This document shows positions 36,709 to 45,304 of a DNA stretch of 64,000 nucleotides, piece after piece. A program made the translations under genes and the position numbers. The DNA is from Actinomadura alba (GTDB lineage: Bacteria; Actinomycetota; Actinomycetes; Streptosporangiales; Streptosporangiaceae). Location of the stretch: positions 124,001 to 188,000 of the forward strand of contig NZ_JABVEC010000005.1 of assembly GCF_014323705.1 (NCBI RefSeq), in the 5' to 3' direction. The notes under the pieces were generated by a model. The model worked only from the letters and a program-made list of their open reading frames with translations. It made no database searches and was not told the DNA's origin. Positions within the stretch are counted from its first letter, which is position 1, and each line of letters starts with the position of its first letter.

Positions 36709-37758
36709 ATGCGTTACCGCACCCTCGGCGGCACGGGCATCGAGGTGAGCGTCCACTGCCTGGGAGCCATGATGCTCGGCGCCGTCGGCAACGGCGACCA
36801 CGACGACTGTGTCCGCATCATTCACGCCGCGCTCGACCAGGGGATCAACTTCGTCGACACCGCGGACATGTACTCCGCGGGAGAGTCGGAGGAGATCGTG
36901 GGAAAGGCGCTCCGGGGCCGCCGTGACGACGTCGTACTCGCCACCAAGGTGCATTTCCAGATGGGGGAGGGCCGCAACCGGCGCGGCAACTCGCGGCGCT
37001 GGATCGTCAGGGAGGTCGAGGACAGCCTCAGGCGCCTCGGAACCGACTGGATCGACCTCTACCAGGTCCACCGGCCTGACCACACGACCGAAATCGAGGA
37101 GACCCTCTCCGCGCTCAGCGATCTCGTGCACCAGGGGAAGATCCGGGCGTTCGGCTGCTCGACCTTCCCGGCCGAGGACATCGCCGAGGCCTACCACGTT
37201 GCCGAGCGCCGCGGCCTCCAGCGGTTCAGGACCGAGCAGCCGCCCTACTCGCTGGTCGCCCGCGGCATCGAGGCGTCGGTGCTCCCGGTCTGCCAGCGGT
37301 ACGGGATGGGCGTGCTGACCTGGAGCCCGCTCGCCTCGGGGTACCTCTCGGGCAAGATCCGGAAGGACCGGCCGATCGACCTGTCCACGGGCCGTGCCGC
37401 GCTGACACCCAAGCGCTTCGACCCGTCGATACCCGAGAACGTCGTCAAGCTCGACGCGGTGGAGAGGTTCGCCGAGCTCGCCCAGGACCTCGGCTGCTCT
37501 CTGCCCGAGCTTGCCGTCGCCTTCGCCGCCGCCCACCCCGCGGTCACCTCCGTCATCATCGGGCCGCGCACGATGGAGCAGTTGGAGTCGCTGGTGAAGG
37601 GCGCCTCGCTGACCCTGGACGACGCGGCGCTGGACCGGATCGATGAGATCGTGCCGCCTGGCACCGACCTGTACCACCCGGACGGGGCCTGGACCCCGCC
37701 GGTACTGGCCGATGCCGCGCTACGCCGCCGCCCACTGACCGACCGCGCCGCCGGCTGA
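36709..37758 (+). CDS. Aldo-keto reductase
   Basis: 349-residue TIM-barrel NADPH-dependent oxidoreductase. It has FVDTADMYSAGESE (catalytic Asp and Tyr, about 46-59), the lysine in LATKVHF (about 83), and the histidine in YQVHRPD. The C-terminal cofactor region is SVIIGPRTMEQLES. It belongs to the YajO/Kvbeta-like group that reduces aldehydes and ketones. It is likely induced by the divergent MerR regulator in response to an electrophile. Confidence 0.92.
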   Translation: MRYRTLGGTGIEVSVHCLGAMMLGAVGNGDHDDCVRIIHAALDQGINFVDTADMYSAGESEEIVGKALRGRRDDVVLATKVHFQMGEGRNRRGNSRRWIVREVEDSLRRLGTDWIDLYQVHRPDHTTEIEETLSALSDLVHQGKIRAFGCSTFPAEDIAEAYHVAERRGLQRFRTEQPPYSLVARGIEASVLPVCQRYGMGVLTWSPLASGYLSGKIRKDRPIDLSTGRAALTPKRFDPSIPENVVKLDAVERFAELAQDLGCSLPELAVAFAAAHPAVTSVIIGPRTMEQLESLVKGASLTLDDAALDRIDEIVPPGTDLYHPDGAWTPPVLADAALRRRPLTDRAAG

Positions 37759-37818
37759 TCGCCGCGCGGACGTCGGCGAATGCGACGGCGACGCGGATGG
37801 GTCCGGCCATGATCATCG

Positions 37819-38496
37819 TCACGGCCAGGAGGACTCCTGGGACGGGCAGATGACGAGCTCGCGCAGTTCACATCCGGCCGGCTGGACCAGCGCGAACAGG
37901 ACCGCCGCGGCCACGTCCTCGGGCCGGTTGAGCTTCGCGTCGGGAGGGGGCCGGTACTGCTCGTCGCGGCTGTCGAAGAAGGCGGTGTCCATGCCGCCCG
38001 GCACGAGGAGCGTCACCCCGATCCGCCCGGCGGTCTCGACCGCGAGCGCCCTGGTGAAGCCCACCACGCCGAACTTCGCGGCGCAGTAGGCGGTGGCGTC
38101 GCTGACCGCGCGCAGTCCGAGGGTGGACGCGCACGTGACCACCCGGCCGTTGCCGGCCGCGGTGAGGTAGGGCAGCGCTGCGCGGACGACGGCGACGGTC
38201 CCGAGCAGGTTGACCCGTACCACCCGTTCCCAGTCGTCGGCGGGCACGGTGCCGAGCATGCCGCAGGCGTCTATGCCGGCGGCCGTGACGACGGCGTCCA
38301 GGCCGTCGGCGTGACGGGCGAGGGAGTGCACGGCGCGCTCGGCCGCCCGCCGGTCGCACAGGTCGGCCTGGATGTGCTCGACGGTTACCTGTGGCAGATG
38401 GCGGTCGAGGACAAGGGGCCGTCCACCGTGCTCAAGGACCTTGCGGGCGACGGCCGCGCCGAGTCCTGAGGCGCCGCCGGTGATGAGGACTCTCAT
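37819..38496 (-). CDS. SDR-family oxidoreductase
   Basis: 225-residue short-chain dehydrogenase. Cofactor loop TGGASGLG (about 6-13), NAG-equivalent TAAGID, and active-site Tyr-Lys in YCAAKFG. The body is short compared with classic 250-residue SDRs, and the C-terminus is reduced. ATG 38496 follows a GGGAAG ribosome site. It converges on the aldo-keto reductase. The substrate is unknown. Confidence 0.88.
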   Translation of the reverse strand: MRVLITGGASGLGAAVARKVLEHGGRPLVLDRHLPQVTVEHIQADLCDRRAAERAVHSLARHADGLDAVVTAAGIDACGMLGTVPADDWERVVRVNLLGTVAVVRAALPYLTAAGNGRVVTCASTLGLRAVSDATAYCAAKFGVVGFTRALAVETAGRIGVTLLVPGGMDTAFFDSRDEQYRPPPDAKLNRPEDVAAAVLFALVQPAGCELRELVICPSQESSWP

Positions 38497-38753
38497 GGTT
38501 GGCTTCCCTTCGGCCGAGCACGCCCGCCGCCGCTGTCGCTTATATGGCATTTGTCGCCCTTGGGGCCTGTGCTAAACCAACGATTGCACAAATTTGAGAC
38601 GCTTCGCCGCTGACCCTTTAGTAAGCCCGAAATAGGCAAAACCACAGGTCAATGGGCATATGTCCCATCGCCTCGGGTATGCGTAAGAAGGCACTCGGGT
38701 ATCGAATTCGCACGCGAGAGTGCACCGTTTTTCCGCATCCGAAAGGAGCAGTA

Positions 38754-38954
38754 ATGGGGAACAACCGGCCTTCATTCATTGAAGTCCAGAAGCACCTCTC
38801 CGGAATGGACTATCCGGCGACGCGCGACCAGCTCGTCGAGCACGCGAAGAAGAGTGGAGCCTCTGAGGGCATCATCGAATCGCTGCGCAGGCTTCCCGAG
38901 CGTGAGTTCGACGGGCCGAACGCCGTCAGCAAGGAGATGACCAAAGTCTCTTAG
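38754..38954 (+). CDS. DUF2795 domain protein
   Basis: 66 residues. The family core is visible: FIEVQKHLSGMDYPATRDQL and then a Leu-rich end with LRRLPEREFDGPNAVSKEM. DUF2795 proteins are short helical proteins frequent in actinobacteria, with no assigned biochemical role. GAAAGGAG precedes the ATG. The gene and its 250-bp upstream region have lower GC content than the neighbours. A palindromic repeat follows it. Confidence 0.85.
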   Translation: MGNNRPSFIEVQKHLSGMDYPATRDQLVEHAKKSGASEGIIESLRRLPEREFDGPNAVSKEMTKVS

Positions 38955-38990
38955 CGGAGGTGCCGTGGGTCGGGCCGGGCACGCTTGGGG

Positions 38991-39042
38991 GCGGACAACT
39001 GCGAGATCGCAGCGGAAAGGCGGTGATCTCGCAGTTGTTCGC
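38991..39042. repeat. Palindromic repeat, copy 2
   Basis: A 14-bp perfect core (ACAACTGCGAGATC and complement) extended to 18 bp with one G-U pair, with a 16-nt loop, lies after the DUF2795 gene. It shares ACAACTGC, GATC and outer GCG with the repeat at 33551-33609. Confidence 0.7.
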
Positions 39043-39148
39043 GTTAGCGGCGAATAGACTGCCTTGCGACTACGCGAGGACGCCGCGTGAGTGTTAAGTA
39101 AGTGATTGCACTAAAAATCACGAGTGTCGCAAACGCCGCTCTACCACT

Positions 39149-40438
39149 ATGGTGTCTTTGATGTCCTCCTCGCCCCTGGAACCGCGCACTGCGCATCCTC
39201 CGGTGGGTGCGTCCGCGGGGTCGGCCCGGCTGCTGTGGCTCGACGTACTGCGCGGGGTCGCGGCGTTGACCGTGGCCCTGCATCACGCGACGTATTACTA
39301 CACGCCCCAGATGCGGGCCGCCGAGGTATTCGCGTGGTTCAACCCGGGCACGTACGGCGTTCTGGTGTTCTTCCTGATCAGCGGCTACATCGTCCCAGCG
39401 TCCCTGGAGCGGCACGGCCGGGTGCGCGACTTCTGGATCGGGCGGTTCTTCCGGATCTATCCGTTGCTGACCGTGGTGTGCTTCGTGGGCATCGTGCCGT
39501 ACCTCCTGGGGGTCCGGGGGCTGCGGCTCGACCTCGAAGAGCACGACCCGGTGATCGCCATCCTGGCCCACGTCACGATGCTGCAGGATGTCCTGGCCGT
39601 GCCCAACACGATCAACGTGCTGTGGACCCTCTCGTACGAGATGGCGTTCTACCTGCTGATCGTCGGGTTCTTCGTCGTGGGCGTCCACCGGCGGTCGGTC
39701 TTGATCACGGCGTCGCTGGCCGTCGCCGCACTCGTCCTCGGCGCCGAGATCCCCTGGGGGTCGGTGTCGCGGGCCGCCGGCGTCGGGCCGACGGTCGTGT
39801 ACACGGCCGTCCTGCTGACACTGGCGATCATGGCCTCCATGTCCCGCAAGGCCCCGCTCATGGTCGCGGGCGGAGTCTTCGGCGGCGTCCTCGCGATCGT
39901 GCTCGTCGCCGTGAACAGCCGGGTCGGCTCGTGGGAAGGGCTGATGATCCTCGCGGTGATGTTCACCGGCACCCTCGTCTACCGCGTGGAGCACGGCCAG
40001 GCCGGCAAGGGCCCGGCGGCGCTGAGCGTAGTGACCGTGCTGGCCGGCGCGGTGATCTTCGGCCCCGTGAACGTCCTGCTGGCCGCACTGACCTTCGCCG
40101 TCGCCATGATGCTGAGGCACCGCCGGATGCCGCGCCCGCTGATCGGCCTCGGTGTCATCAGCTACTCGGTTTACCTGCTGCACATGGTGCTGATGATGAT
40201 CTACGACCAGCTCGCCGGTCCGCCCGAGCGTGACGACTATCTGAAGCTGGTGATCTTCACGGGCGTGCTGCTCCTCGTGAGCTGGATCACGCACCGTTGC
40301 ATCGAGGCGCCGATGCAGCGCCTCGGCCGGCGCCTGGCCCGCCGTCTGCGCTCCGATGCGGCGCGTCCGGTCACCCGGGCGGGCGGCGATGGGCCGGCCC
40401 TGGCTCCGGCCGGCGCGGCCGGCACGCCCACGGTTTGA
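39149..40438 (+). CDS. Acyltransferase-3 family membrane protein
   Basis: 429 residues with about ten transmembrane helices. The family start is LDVLRGVAALTVALHHATYY (catalytic His), followed by FFLISGYIVPASLERHGRVRDFWIGRFFRIYP. Members such as OafA move acyl groups across the membrane onto sugars or antibiotics. ATG 39149 or ATG 39161 could be used. A paralogue with the same key segments lies in inverted orientation at 41716-43131. No glycan genes are adjacent, so the acceptor is open. Confidence 0.9.
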   Translation: MVSLMSSSPLEPRTAHPPVGASAGSARLLWLDVLRGVAALTVALHHATYYYTPQMRAAEVFAWFNPGTYGVLVFFLISGYIVPASLERHGRVRDFWIGRFFRIYPLLTVVCFVGIVPYLLGVRGLRLDLEEHDPVIAILAHVTMLQDVLAVPNTINVLWTLSYEMAFYLLIVGFFVVGVHRRSVLITASLAVAALVLGAEIPWGSVSRAAGVGPTVVYTAVLLTLAIMASMSRKAPLMVAGGVFGGVLAIVLVAVNSRVGSWEGLMILAVMFTGTLVYRVEHGQAGKGPAALSVVTVLAGAVIFGPVNVLLAALTFAVAMMLRHRRMPRPLIGLGVISYSVYLLHMVLMMIYDQLAGPPERDDYLKLVIFTGVLLLVSWITHRCIEAPMQRLGRRLARRLRSDAARPVTRAGGDGPALAPAGAAGTPTV

Positions 40439-40567
40439 CGGTACGGGCGGGATCCGCCGCCGCGGCCGATCGACGCGTTCCGACCCCCATTTTCGCCGAG
40501 CCGTGACACGGCGGATCTCGCCTTCCGGGGTATGTCACTAGACAGCGGAGGTGAGGAGGCACCCACG

Positions 40568-40954
40568 ATGTCCGTGCAGCTCAACCACACGATCGTCGCC
40601 GCCCGTGACAAGAAGGCGGCGGCGGCCTTCCTGGCCGATGTACTGGGGCTCCAGGTCGGCGCCCCCTTCGGCCCTTTCGTTCCCGTTCACACCGGGAACG
40701 GCGTCACCCTCTACTTTCTGGACTCCGACGCGGAGGAGATCGCCTCGGAGCACTATGCGTTCCTGGTGTCAGAGGAGGAGTTCGACGGCATCTTCGAACG
40801 GATCCGCCAGGCCGGGATCTCCTACTACGCCGACCCCGCCCACCAGGAGCCGGGACGGATCAACCGTAACGACGGCGGACGCGGCGTCTACTTCGACGAC
40901 CCGAACGGGCACAACCTGGAGGTCATCACCCGGCCGTACGGCAGCGGCGGGTGA
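40568..40954 (+). CDS. VOC/glyoxalase-fold protein
   Basis: 128 residues with two beta-alpha-beta-beta-beta modules. Possible metal ligands are His (NHTIVAA), His (EHYAF) and the Glu near the end in DPNGHNLEVITRPYG. It could be a small dioxygenase, a glyoxalase-like lyase or a resistance protein; the sequence does not decide. ATG 40568 follows GAGGAGG. It lies alone between the acyltransferase and the minus-strand hypothetical gene. Confidence 0.85.
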   Translation: MSVQLNHTIVAARDKKAAAAFLADVLGLQVGAPFGPFVPVHTGNGVTLYFLDSDAEEIASEHYAFLVSEEEFDGIFERIRQAGISYYADPAHQEPGRINRNDGGRGVYFDDPNGHNLEVITRPYGSGG

Positions 40955-41002
40955 GTGCGACGGCAGGTCGGCGGCTGCGCTCGGGAACCGGCCGCCGCGC
41001 CG

Positions 41003-41356
41003 TCAGTGTCGCATGTCGAGGTCGTGGAGCGGCCCGGTCGGCAGGCTCAGCGCCTCGAGCGCGGCTCGTAACTGGTCGCGTTCCTCCGCCGTGACGGGCT
41101 GGTTGTGGGCGTGCAGCGAACCGATCAGGTCGTCGAGGACCTGCTGCCACTGCCCGCCGCTGGCGGCGATGCTGATCCGCTGCAGGGCACGGTCGGGCAG
41201 CCGGTCGGTGAATCGCTCTGGCAGGCACCGGATCGCCCGGGCCAACTCGCGGTGCTCCACTCTCATGGTCTCGCAGGTCGACCCGCGGCGCCCTGGACGC
41301 CAAGCCCTGATCGATAGTGAACGCCGGAGCGTTTGCACCAGCTCATGCCTAGGCAT
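41003..41356 (-). CDS. Hypothetical protein, possibly MafI-like immunity
   Basis: 117 residues, mainly helical. The C-terminal two thirds (from RELARAIRCLPERFTDRLPD) include GQWQQVLDDLIGSL and PVTAEERDQLRAALEAL. That pattern, a short helical protein with a central W and a final ER-L-LEAL helix, is seen in small actinobacterial immunity-like proteins. The likeness to the MafI family is from memory and weak. ATG 41356 is chosen because GGGAGG lies 7 nt upstream; ATG 41266 is the alternative. No toxin gene is adjacent. Confidence 0.5.
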   Translation of the reverse strand: MPRHELVQTLRRSLSIRAWRPGRRGSTCETMRVEHRELARAIRCLPERFTDRLPDRALQRISIAASGGQWQQVLDDLIGSLHAHNQPVTAEERDQLRAALEALSLPTGPLHDLDMRH

Positions 41357-41715
41357 CCCGCACCTCCCGGTCTATCGCTGCCCACCCGTCGTTATCACGA
41401 TAAGTGTATGCTCCATTGCGCTATGTAGTGAGACCGGGGGGTGCCCTATGTCGTGCCGCGGCGCGCGGCGATCGCGACGAACGAGAGATTTCCGCCGAGA
41501 AGTTTCCGCGGCGACCCGGATCCTGATCGCCGTTCCCAACGTCGGAGGACTGTGAGCACGGGCGTCCTCGAGTATCCGGGCGGGCATGCCGGGAGCGCGA
41601 CCGGACGGCATGCGCGCCCGAGTCCGGGGCGGGGACGCCCGGATGACGTCGTACGGCCTGGTACCCGCCGGAGCAAGGGCAGCCGGGCCGTACGACCCAT
41701 CACCGCTCCGGCGGC
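41357..41715. other. Intergenic region with operator-like palindrome
   Basis: 359 bp without a convincing gene; an 85-residue minus-strand frame (41446-41703) has no recognisable features. TTATC-AC-GATAA (41392-41403) is an inverted repeat about 36 bp upstream of the hypothetical gene and may be its promoter or operator region. Confidence 0.45.
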
Positions 41716-43131
41716 TCAGGCGACCTCGCGCGACGCGCGGCCCGAGTGCTCGTCGCTCCGGTCGGCACGGGCGTCCGCCGGGCCGTCGCCGGCCGCTCGG
41801 ACGTGGGCCGGCCGGGCCGCGTCGGCTCCGGGCTCTGGCCATCGCGCACCGGATGAGCGGGCGAACCGGCGGCCGAGTCGTTGCATCGGCTTCTCGACGT
41901 AGCGGAAGGCCACGGCGCTCAAGGTGATCACGATGGTCACGATCATGCCCGCCCAGCCCACCCGCTCGACGGCCGACAGTGCCGCCGGATCGCCGATCAG
42001 CCGGCGGGCGACCTGCAGCGGCAACTGGTGCAGCAGATAGACGGAGTAACTGATGACCCCGAGCCAGGTCAGTGCCCGGGGCATCCTCCGACGGTGCGAC
42101 ACGAGCGCCACGGCGAAGGTCAGCCACGCCGCGGCGATGGCGGCCGGCCACCCCCACGGCAGGGTCTCGCGGCCGTCCGGCACGCCCCAGCCGGCCGCGA
42201 GACGGATCCCGGCCGCGATCGTGAGCACTGGCACCAGGAGGACGACGAGCAGATCCGCCGGCCGGCGACGCGGCCCTCTGTGCCGGATGCGGTGAATCGC
42301 CGTGCCCGCGAACATGGTCGCCATGATCGAGAAGCTTTCGACGGCGCCGACGCGGCTGTTCAGGGCGAGCAGCGCGAGGGCCGTCCCGGCGATCAGCGCG
42401 ACGCCCCAGGGGCGCAGGCCCGGCCGGCCGCTCAGCACGGCCGAGAGCCCGGCGAGCAGCAGCACGCTCACCGCCGCGATGGCACCGGTGCCCCAGCGGA
42501 TCGAGAGCGCGTACGCGGGAAGCGCGAGGCCCAGCGTCAGCGACGCCATCGCGAAGCCGAGGGCCGCGGTCGAACTCGCCCGATGCACTCCCGCGGCGAA
42601 CATGGCGGTCACGAGCAGGTAGAAGACCATCTCGTACGACAGCGTCCAGAACACGTTCAGGACGTTCGGGACTCCGAGCAGGTCCTGGAGCATCGTCGTG
42701 TGGGCCAGTGCCGACATCCAGGGGTGCTCGGACAGCCGGTCCGGCAGCGTCCAATAGACCTCTGCCAGCGCGAAGACCAGGCCGATCGCCGCCGCGACCG
42801 CCCAGAGTGGATAGAGGCGGAACACGCGGCCGATCCAGAACTCCCGCACGCTGCCACGCCGTTCGAGGGACGCCGGTATGACGTAACCGCTCACGATGAA
42901 GAACACGAAGACGCCGTAGCGGCCGAAGTCGAACCAGGGACTCGCCGTCCGGCGCACCTCGGGCAGCAGCGCGTCCAGCAGGTGTTCGAAGAGCACCGCG
43001 AGTACCGCCACGCCACGTAGGGCGTCGAGCCACACCAGTCTCTCGCGAGGCGGGGTTCCGGTCGGAGGAGTCGGGGAAGTCGGAGGAGTTCTGTTCTGCG
43101 TGACGGCGGGCGAGGCGATCAGTTCCTCCAA
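41716..43131 (-). CDS. Acyltransferase-3 family membrane protein (paralogue)
   Basis: 471 residues with about ten membrane helices and a long charged cytoplasmic tail (about 410-471). Key segments LVWLDALRGVAVLAVLFEHL and FFIVSGYVIPASLERRGSVREFWIGRVFRLYP closely parallel the gene at 39149-40438. The two are paralogues in opposite orientation. The start is uncertain: the frame opens at a TTG (43131) and no ATG or GTG lies before the first conserved segment. The substrate is unknown. Confidence 0.88.
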   Translation of the reverse strand: MEELIASPAVTQNRTPPTSPTPPTGTPPRERLVWLDALRGVAVLAVLFEHLLDALLPEVRRTASPWFDFGRYGVFVFFIVSGYVIPASLERRGSVREFWIGRVFRLYPLWAVAAAIGLVFALAEVYWTLPDRLSEHPWMSALAHTTMLQDLLGVPNVLNVFWTLSYEMVFYLLVTAMFAAGVHRASSTAALGFAMASLTLGLALPAYALSIRWGTGAIAAVSVLLLAGLSAVLSGRPGLRPWGVALIAGTALALLALNSRVGAVESFSIMATMFAGTAIHRIRHRGPRRRPADLLVVLLVPVLTIAAGIRLAAGWGVPDGRETLPWGWPAAIAAAWLTFAVALVSHRRRMPRALTWLGVISYSVYLLHQLPLQVARRLIGDPAALSAVERVGWAGMIVTIVITLSAVAFRYVEKPMQRLGRRFARSSGARWPEPGADAARPAHVRAAGDGPADARADRSDEHSGRASREVA

Positions 43132-43282
43132 GCACGGGGATCACGAAGCGCGTCCCACCGTAACGGTGGTCCGTGACTCTCCCGGGAGCCACTTCCGCTC
43201 CTGCCCAGTGCTCTGTGGATCTCACCTCTCGGACGTGAGAGGCATGTCACACCTGCGACGTACCCCGTCGGCCGTTCCGCCG

Positions 43283-43615
43283 TCAGGCGTCCTGGGGCCG
43301 GTCGTCGGAGTCGGGCATGGTGTCCAGGTGCCGTTCGAGCGCGTCGAGGCGTCCCGCCCACATCTCCCGGTAGCGCCGCAGCCACGCGTCGACCTCCATG
43401 AGAGGCTCGAGCCGCAGCTCATAGACGCGCCGCTGCGCATCGGGACGGATCCGGACCAACCCGGCCTCACGCAGGACCTTGAGGTGCTTGGAGGTCCCCG
43501 GCTGGGTGAGCCCCAGCTGTTCGACCAGCTCACCGACCGGTCTCGGCCGTTCGAGCAGCAGGTCGAGGATGCGGCGGCGGTTCGGTTCGGCCAGTACGGC
43601 GAATGCGGTGCTCAC
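43283..43615 (-). CDS. ArsR-family regulator
   Basis: 110-residue winged-helix repressor: FAVLAEPNRRRILDLLLERPRPVGELVEQLGLTQPGTSKHLKVLREAGLV is the standard ArsR fold. No metal-binding cysteines are present, so it belongs to the non-metal group that often controls START/SRPBCC or SnoaL-like genes. The GTG at 43615 is chosen because a -10 element ends 6 bp before it, giving a leaderless transcript. It is divergent from the DUF1348 gene, its likely target. Confidence 0.9.
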   Translation of the reverse strand: MSTAFAVLAEPNRRRILDLLLERPRPVGELVEQLGLTQPGTSKHLKVLREAGLVRIRPDAQRRVYELRLEPLMEVDAWLRRYREMWAGRLDALERHLDTMPDSDDRPQDA

Positions 43616-43621
43616 CAAACG

Positions 43622-43651
43622 ATCATAACCGATGGCGAATATAGCCGACAA
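43622..43651 (-). promoter_or_regulatory. Leaderless promoter of the ArsR gene
   Basis: On the minus strand TTGTCG (plus 43646-43651) and TATGAT (plus 43622-43627) are separated by 18 bp. Transcription would start at or next to the GTG at 43615. The direct repeat ATATAGC (43639 and 43655, 16 bp apart) covers the -35 and could be the self-operator. Confidence 0.6.
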
Positions 43652-43754
43652 GACATATAGCGTGCCCATGGACCGCGTCGGCTCTTCTAGGATGGAACGC
43701 GAGTTCTACGCCGGGTGATCTGTTCACTACCGTGTGCTGACGAAGGAGTGCTCG

Positions 43755-44216
43755 ATGACCGCCGGTCGGCCGCCCTATCCGCCGTTCGACGAGGCCACCG
43801 CCGCGCAGAAGGTCCAGGCGGCGGAGGACGCGTGGAACACCTGCGACCCCGTACGGGTGTCGCTCGCCTACACCGAGGACTCGGTGTGGCGGAACCGGGA
43901 TCGCTTCGTCACCGGGCGCGAGGCCATCGTGGCGTTCCTCACCGAGAAGTGGGAGCGCGAGCTCGACTACGCGCTTCGCAAGGAGTTGTGGTCGTTCGGC
44001 GGCGACCGGATCGCCGTGCGGTTCCAGTACGAGTGCCACGACGCCACCGGCCAGTGGTGGCGCAGCTACGGCAACGAACTCTGGGAGTTCGGCGACGACG
44101 GCCTGATGCGGCGCCGCGAGGCGAGCATCAACGACGTGGCCATCAGTGCGGACGAGCGGCGCATCTTCGGCCCGCGCCCCGACTCCGAGCGTGGAGCCTC
44201 GATCCCGCTCCGGTGA
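43755..44216 (+). CDS. DUF1348/SnoaL-like protein
   Basis: 153-residue NTF2-fold protein of the DUF1348 family. Recognisable segments are [37 protein letters not shown] and [25 protein letters not shown]. The fold is that of small ketosteroid-isomerase-like enzymes; no reaction is known for this family. The ATG at 43755 follows GAAGGA. It is divergent from the ArsR gene 140 bp away. Confidence 0.88.
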   Translation: MTAGRPPYPPFDEATAAQKVQAAEDAWNTCDPVRVSLAYTEDSVWRNRDRFVTGREAIVAFLTEKWERELDYALRKELWSFGGDRIAVRFQYECHDATGQWWRSYGNELWEFGDDGLMRRREASINDVAISADERRIFGPRPDSERGASIPLR

Positions 44217-44368
44217 GTCGCCGCCGCCCCGGTCAGGGCATCAGCGACGCGGGCAGCACGACCACCTCGAGGGGAGCGTGGCCGTTGTACTCCAGCCCGT
44301 GCTGTATGGCAATGGCGTCCGAGGCGGCCGCAGCGCGACCGCCGTGGGCGAGGCCGGGCCCCCCGACC
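44217..44368 (-). other. Gap with a possible gene fragment
   Basis: 152 bp between the DUF1348 gene and the small membrane protein gene. On the minus strand a short open stretch ends at a TGA (44233-44235) and would encode AIQHGLEYNGHAPLEVVVLP near its end. It reads like the C-terminus of a protein but has no start within reach. It may be the remnant of a deleted gene. Confidence 0.35.
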
Positions 44369-44599
44369 TCAGAACGACCACCACCCGAAGGCGAGATGGC
44401 CCGTGAGCCACACCCCGCCGATCAGCAACAGGCCCCTGCCGATCCAGGTCGCCACCGTCGGCCGGCGGTCACGCACCCTGAACACCCGCCACACGAACTC
44501 CGACAGTGTGTCGCCGGGCCGCTTGTCACGGAGTGCGAGGCCCTCGAGTGTGGCGAACGCCGCGATCCAGACGATCCACAGCACGGTCCAGACGCTCAT
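44369..44599 (-). CDS. Small two-helix membrane protein
   Basis: 76 residues with two transmembrane segments: WTVLWIVWIAAFATLEGLAL (about 4-23) and WIGRGLLLIGGVWLTGHLAF (about 52-71). A conserved-looking central loop DKRPGDTLSEFVWRVF joins them. Proteins with this loop occur widely in actinobacteria and their phages, without known function. The gene stands alone on the minus strand. Confidence 0.75.
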   Translation of the reverse strand: MSVWTVLWIVWIAAFATLEGLALRDKRPGDTLSEFVWRVFRVRDRRPTVATWIGRGLLLIGGVWLTGHLAFGWWSF

Positions 44600-44690
44600 G
44601 GCTTCCCCGATTCAACTGATCTCGCGGTGCTCGCCGCGCCTCCCAGTGAACGGCACCGCGACGGGGCGTGGGTGCCGCGAGCGTGGCCGG

Positions 44691-44750
44691 TTCACGCCAT
44701 CGGGCTCTTCACGCCATCGGGCTCTTCACGCCATCGGGCTCTTCACGCTC
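44691..44750. repeat. 17-bp tandem repeat, 3.5 copies
   Basis: TTCACGCCATCGGGCTC is repeated exactly at 44691, 44708 and 44725, with a partial copy from 44742. It lies in the non-coding gap between the small membrane protein and the VOC gene. A length-variable minisatellite is likely. Confidence 0.85.
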
Positions 44751-44778
44751 GGCGAGCCGCGGCGCCGGGCGCGTTTTT

Positions 44779-45153
44779 TCATGGCGCCAGGGAGGTGAGG
44801 TACGCCTCCTTGTCGAGCTGCACGATCTGCAGGAGATTGCCGTCCGGGTCGGTCAGGGTGCCCAGCAGCGCATGCTCGCGTTCGTGGACCTCGGCGAGCC
44901 ATGACACCCCCATGGCGTCGAGGTGCTCGGCGAGGGCGCGGGCGTCCTCGACGAGGAAGTTGAGAATCGTGCGGCCGGGTTCGGGGTTGCCGTCCGCGAC
45001 GTCAGTGCGGTGCTCGATCCGCAGCCAGACCCCGCCGAAGTCGATGTGCTCGTCGCCGGTGTCCTCGGGTGCCAGCGCGGAGCGGTACCACGCGTACAGC
45101 CGTTCGGGGTCGGGGCTGCCGAGGACGATGCTGAAGAGCGCGGGTGCCGCCAT
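44779..45153 (-). CDS. VOC/glyoxalase-fold protein
   Basis: 124-residue protein with the VOC fold: LFSIVLGSPDPERLYAWYRSAL opens the first module, and GTLTDPDGNLLQIVQLD closes the second. Residue patterns at the usual metal positions are incomplete, so it may be a binding or resistance protein rather than an enzyme. It is convergent with the two-component remnant, whose first recognisable part begins 150 bp away. Confidence 0.85.
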   Translation of the reverse strand: MAAPALFSIVLGSPDPERLYAWYRSALAPEDTGDEHIDFGGVWLRIEHRTDVADGNPEPGRTILNFLVEDARALAEHLDAMGVSWLAEVHEREHALLGTLTDPDGNLLQIVQLDKEAYLTSLAP

Positions 45154-45304
45154 GGTCTCCTTCTTCCTGATGTGCTGGGCCGGCAGACGTTGTGACGACC
45201 GCCGGGCCGCCGAGGAATCGGCCGGGATCCGGCCGGCCGCCGTTCGCCGTCGGACGGCTCCACCTCGCGCTCACCGGGACGGCGCGGATCAGGCGTCTCG
45301 CCGG

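Noticed and set aside
33551..39042. Pair of palindromes considered as the ends of a mobile element
   Set aside because: There is no transposase between them, no target-site duplication is visible, and the enclosed genes are ordinary chromosomal types.
41446..41703. 85-residue minus-strand frame in the gap after the second acyltransferase
   Set aside because: It has no ribosome site, no hydrophobic or domain pattern and an Arg/Pro-rich composition.
44691..44750. Short tandem repeat considered as a CRISPR array
   Set aside because: Units are 17 bp and directly adjacent without spacers, and no cas genes are present.
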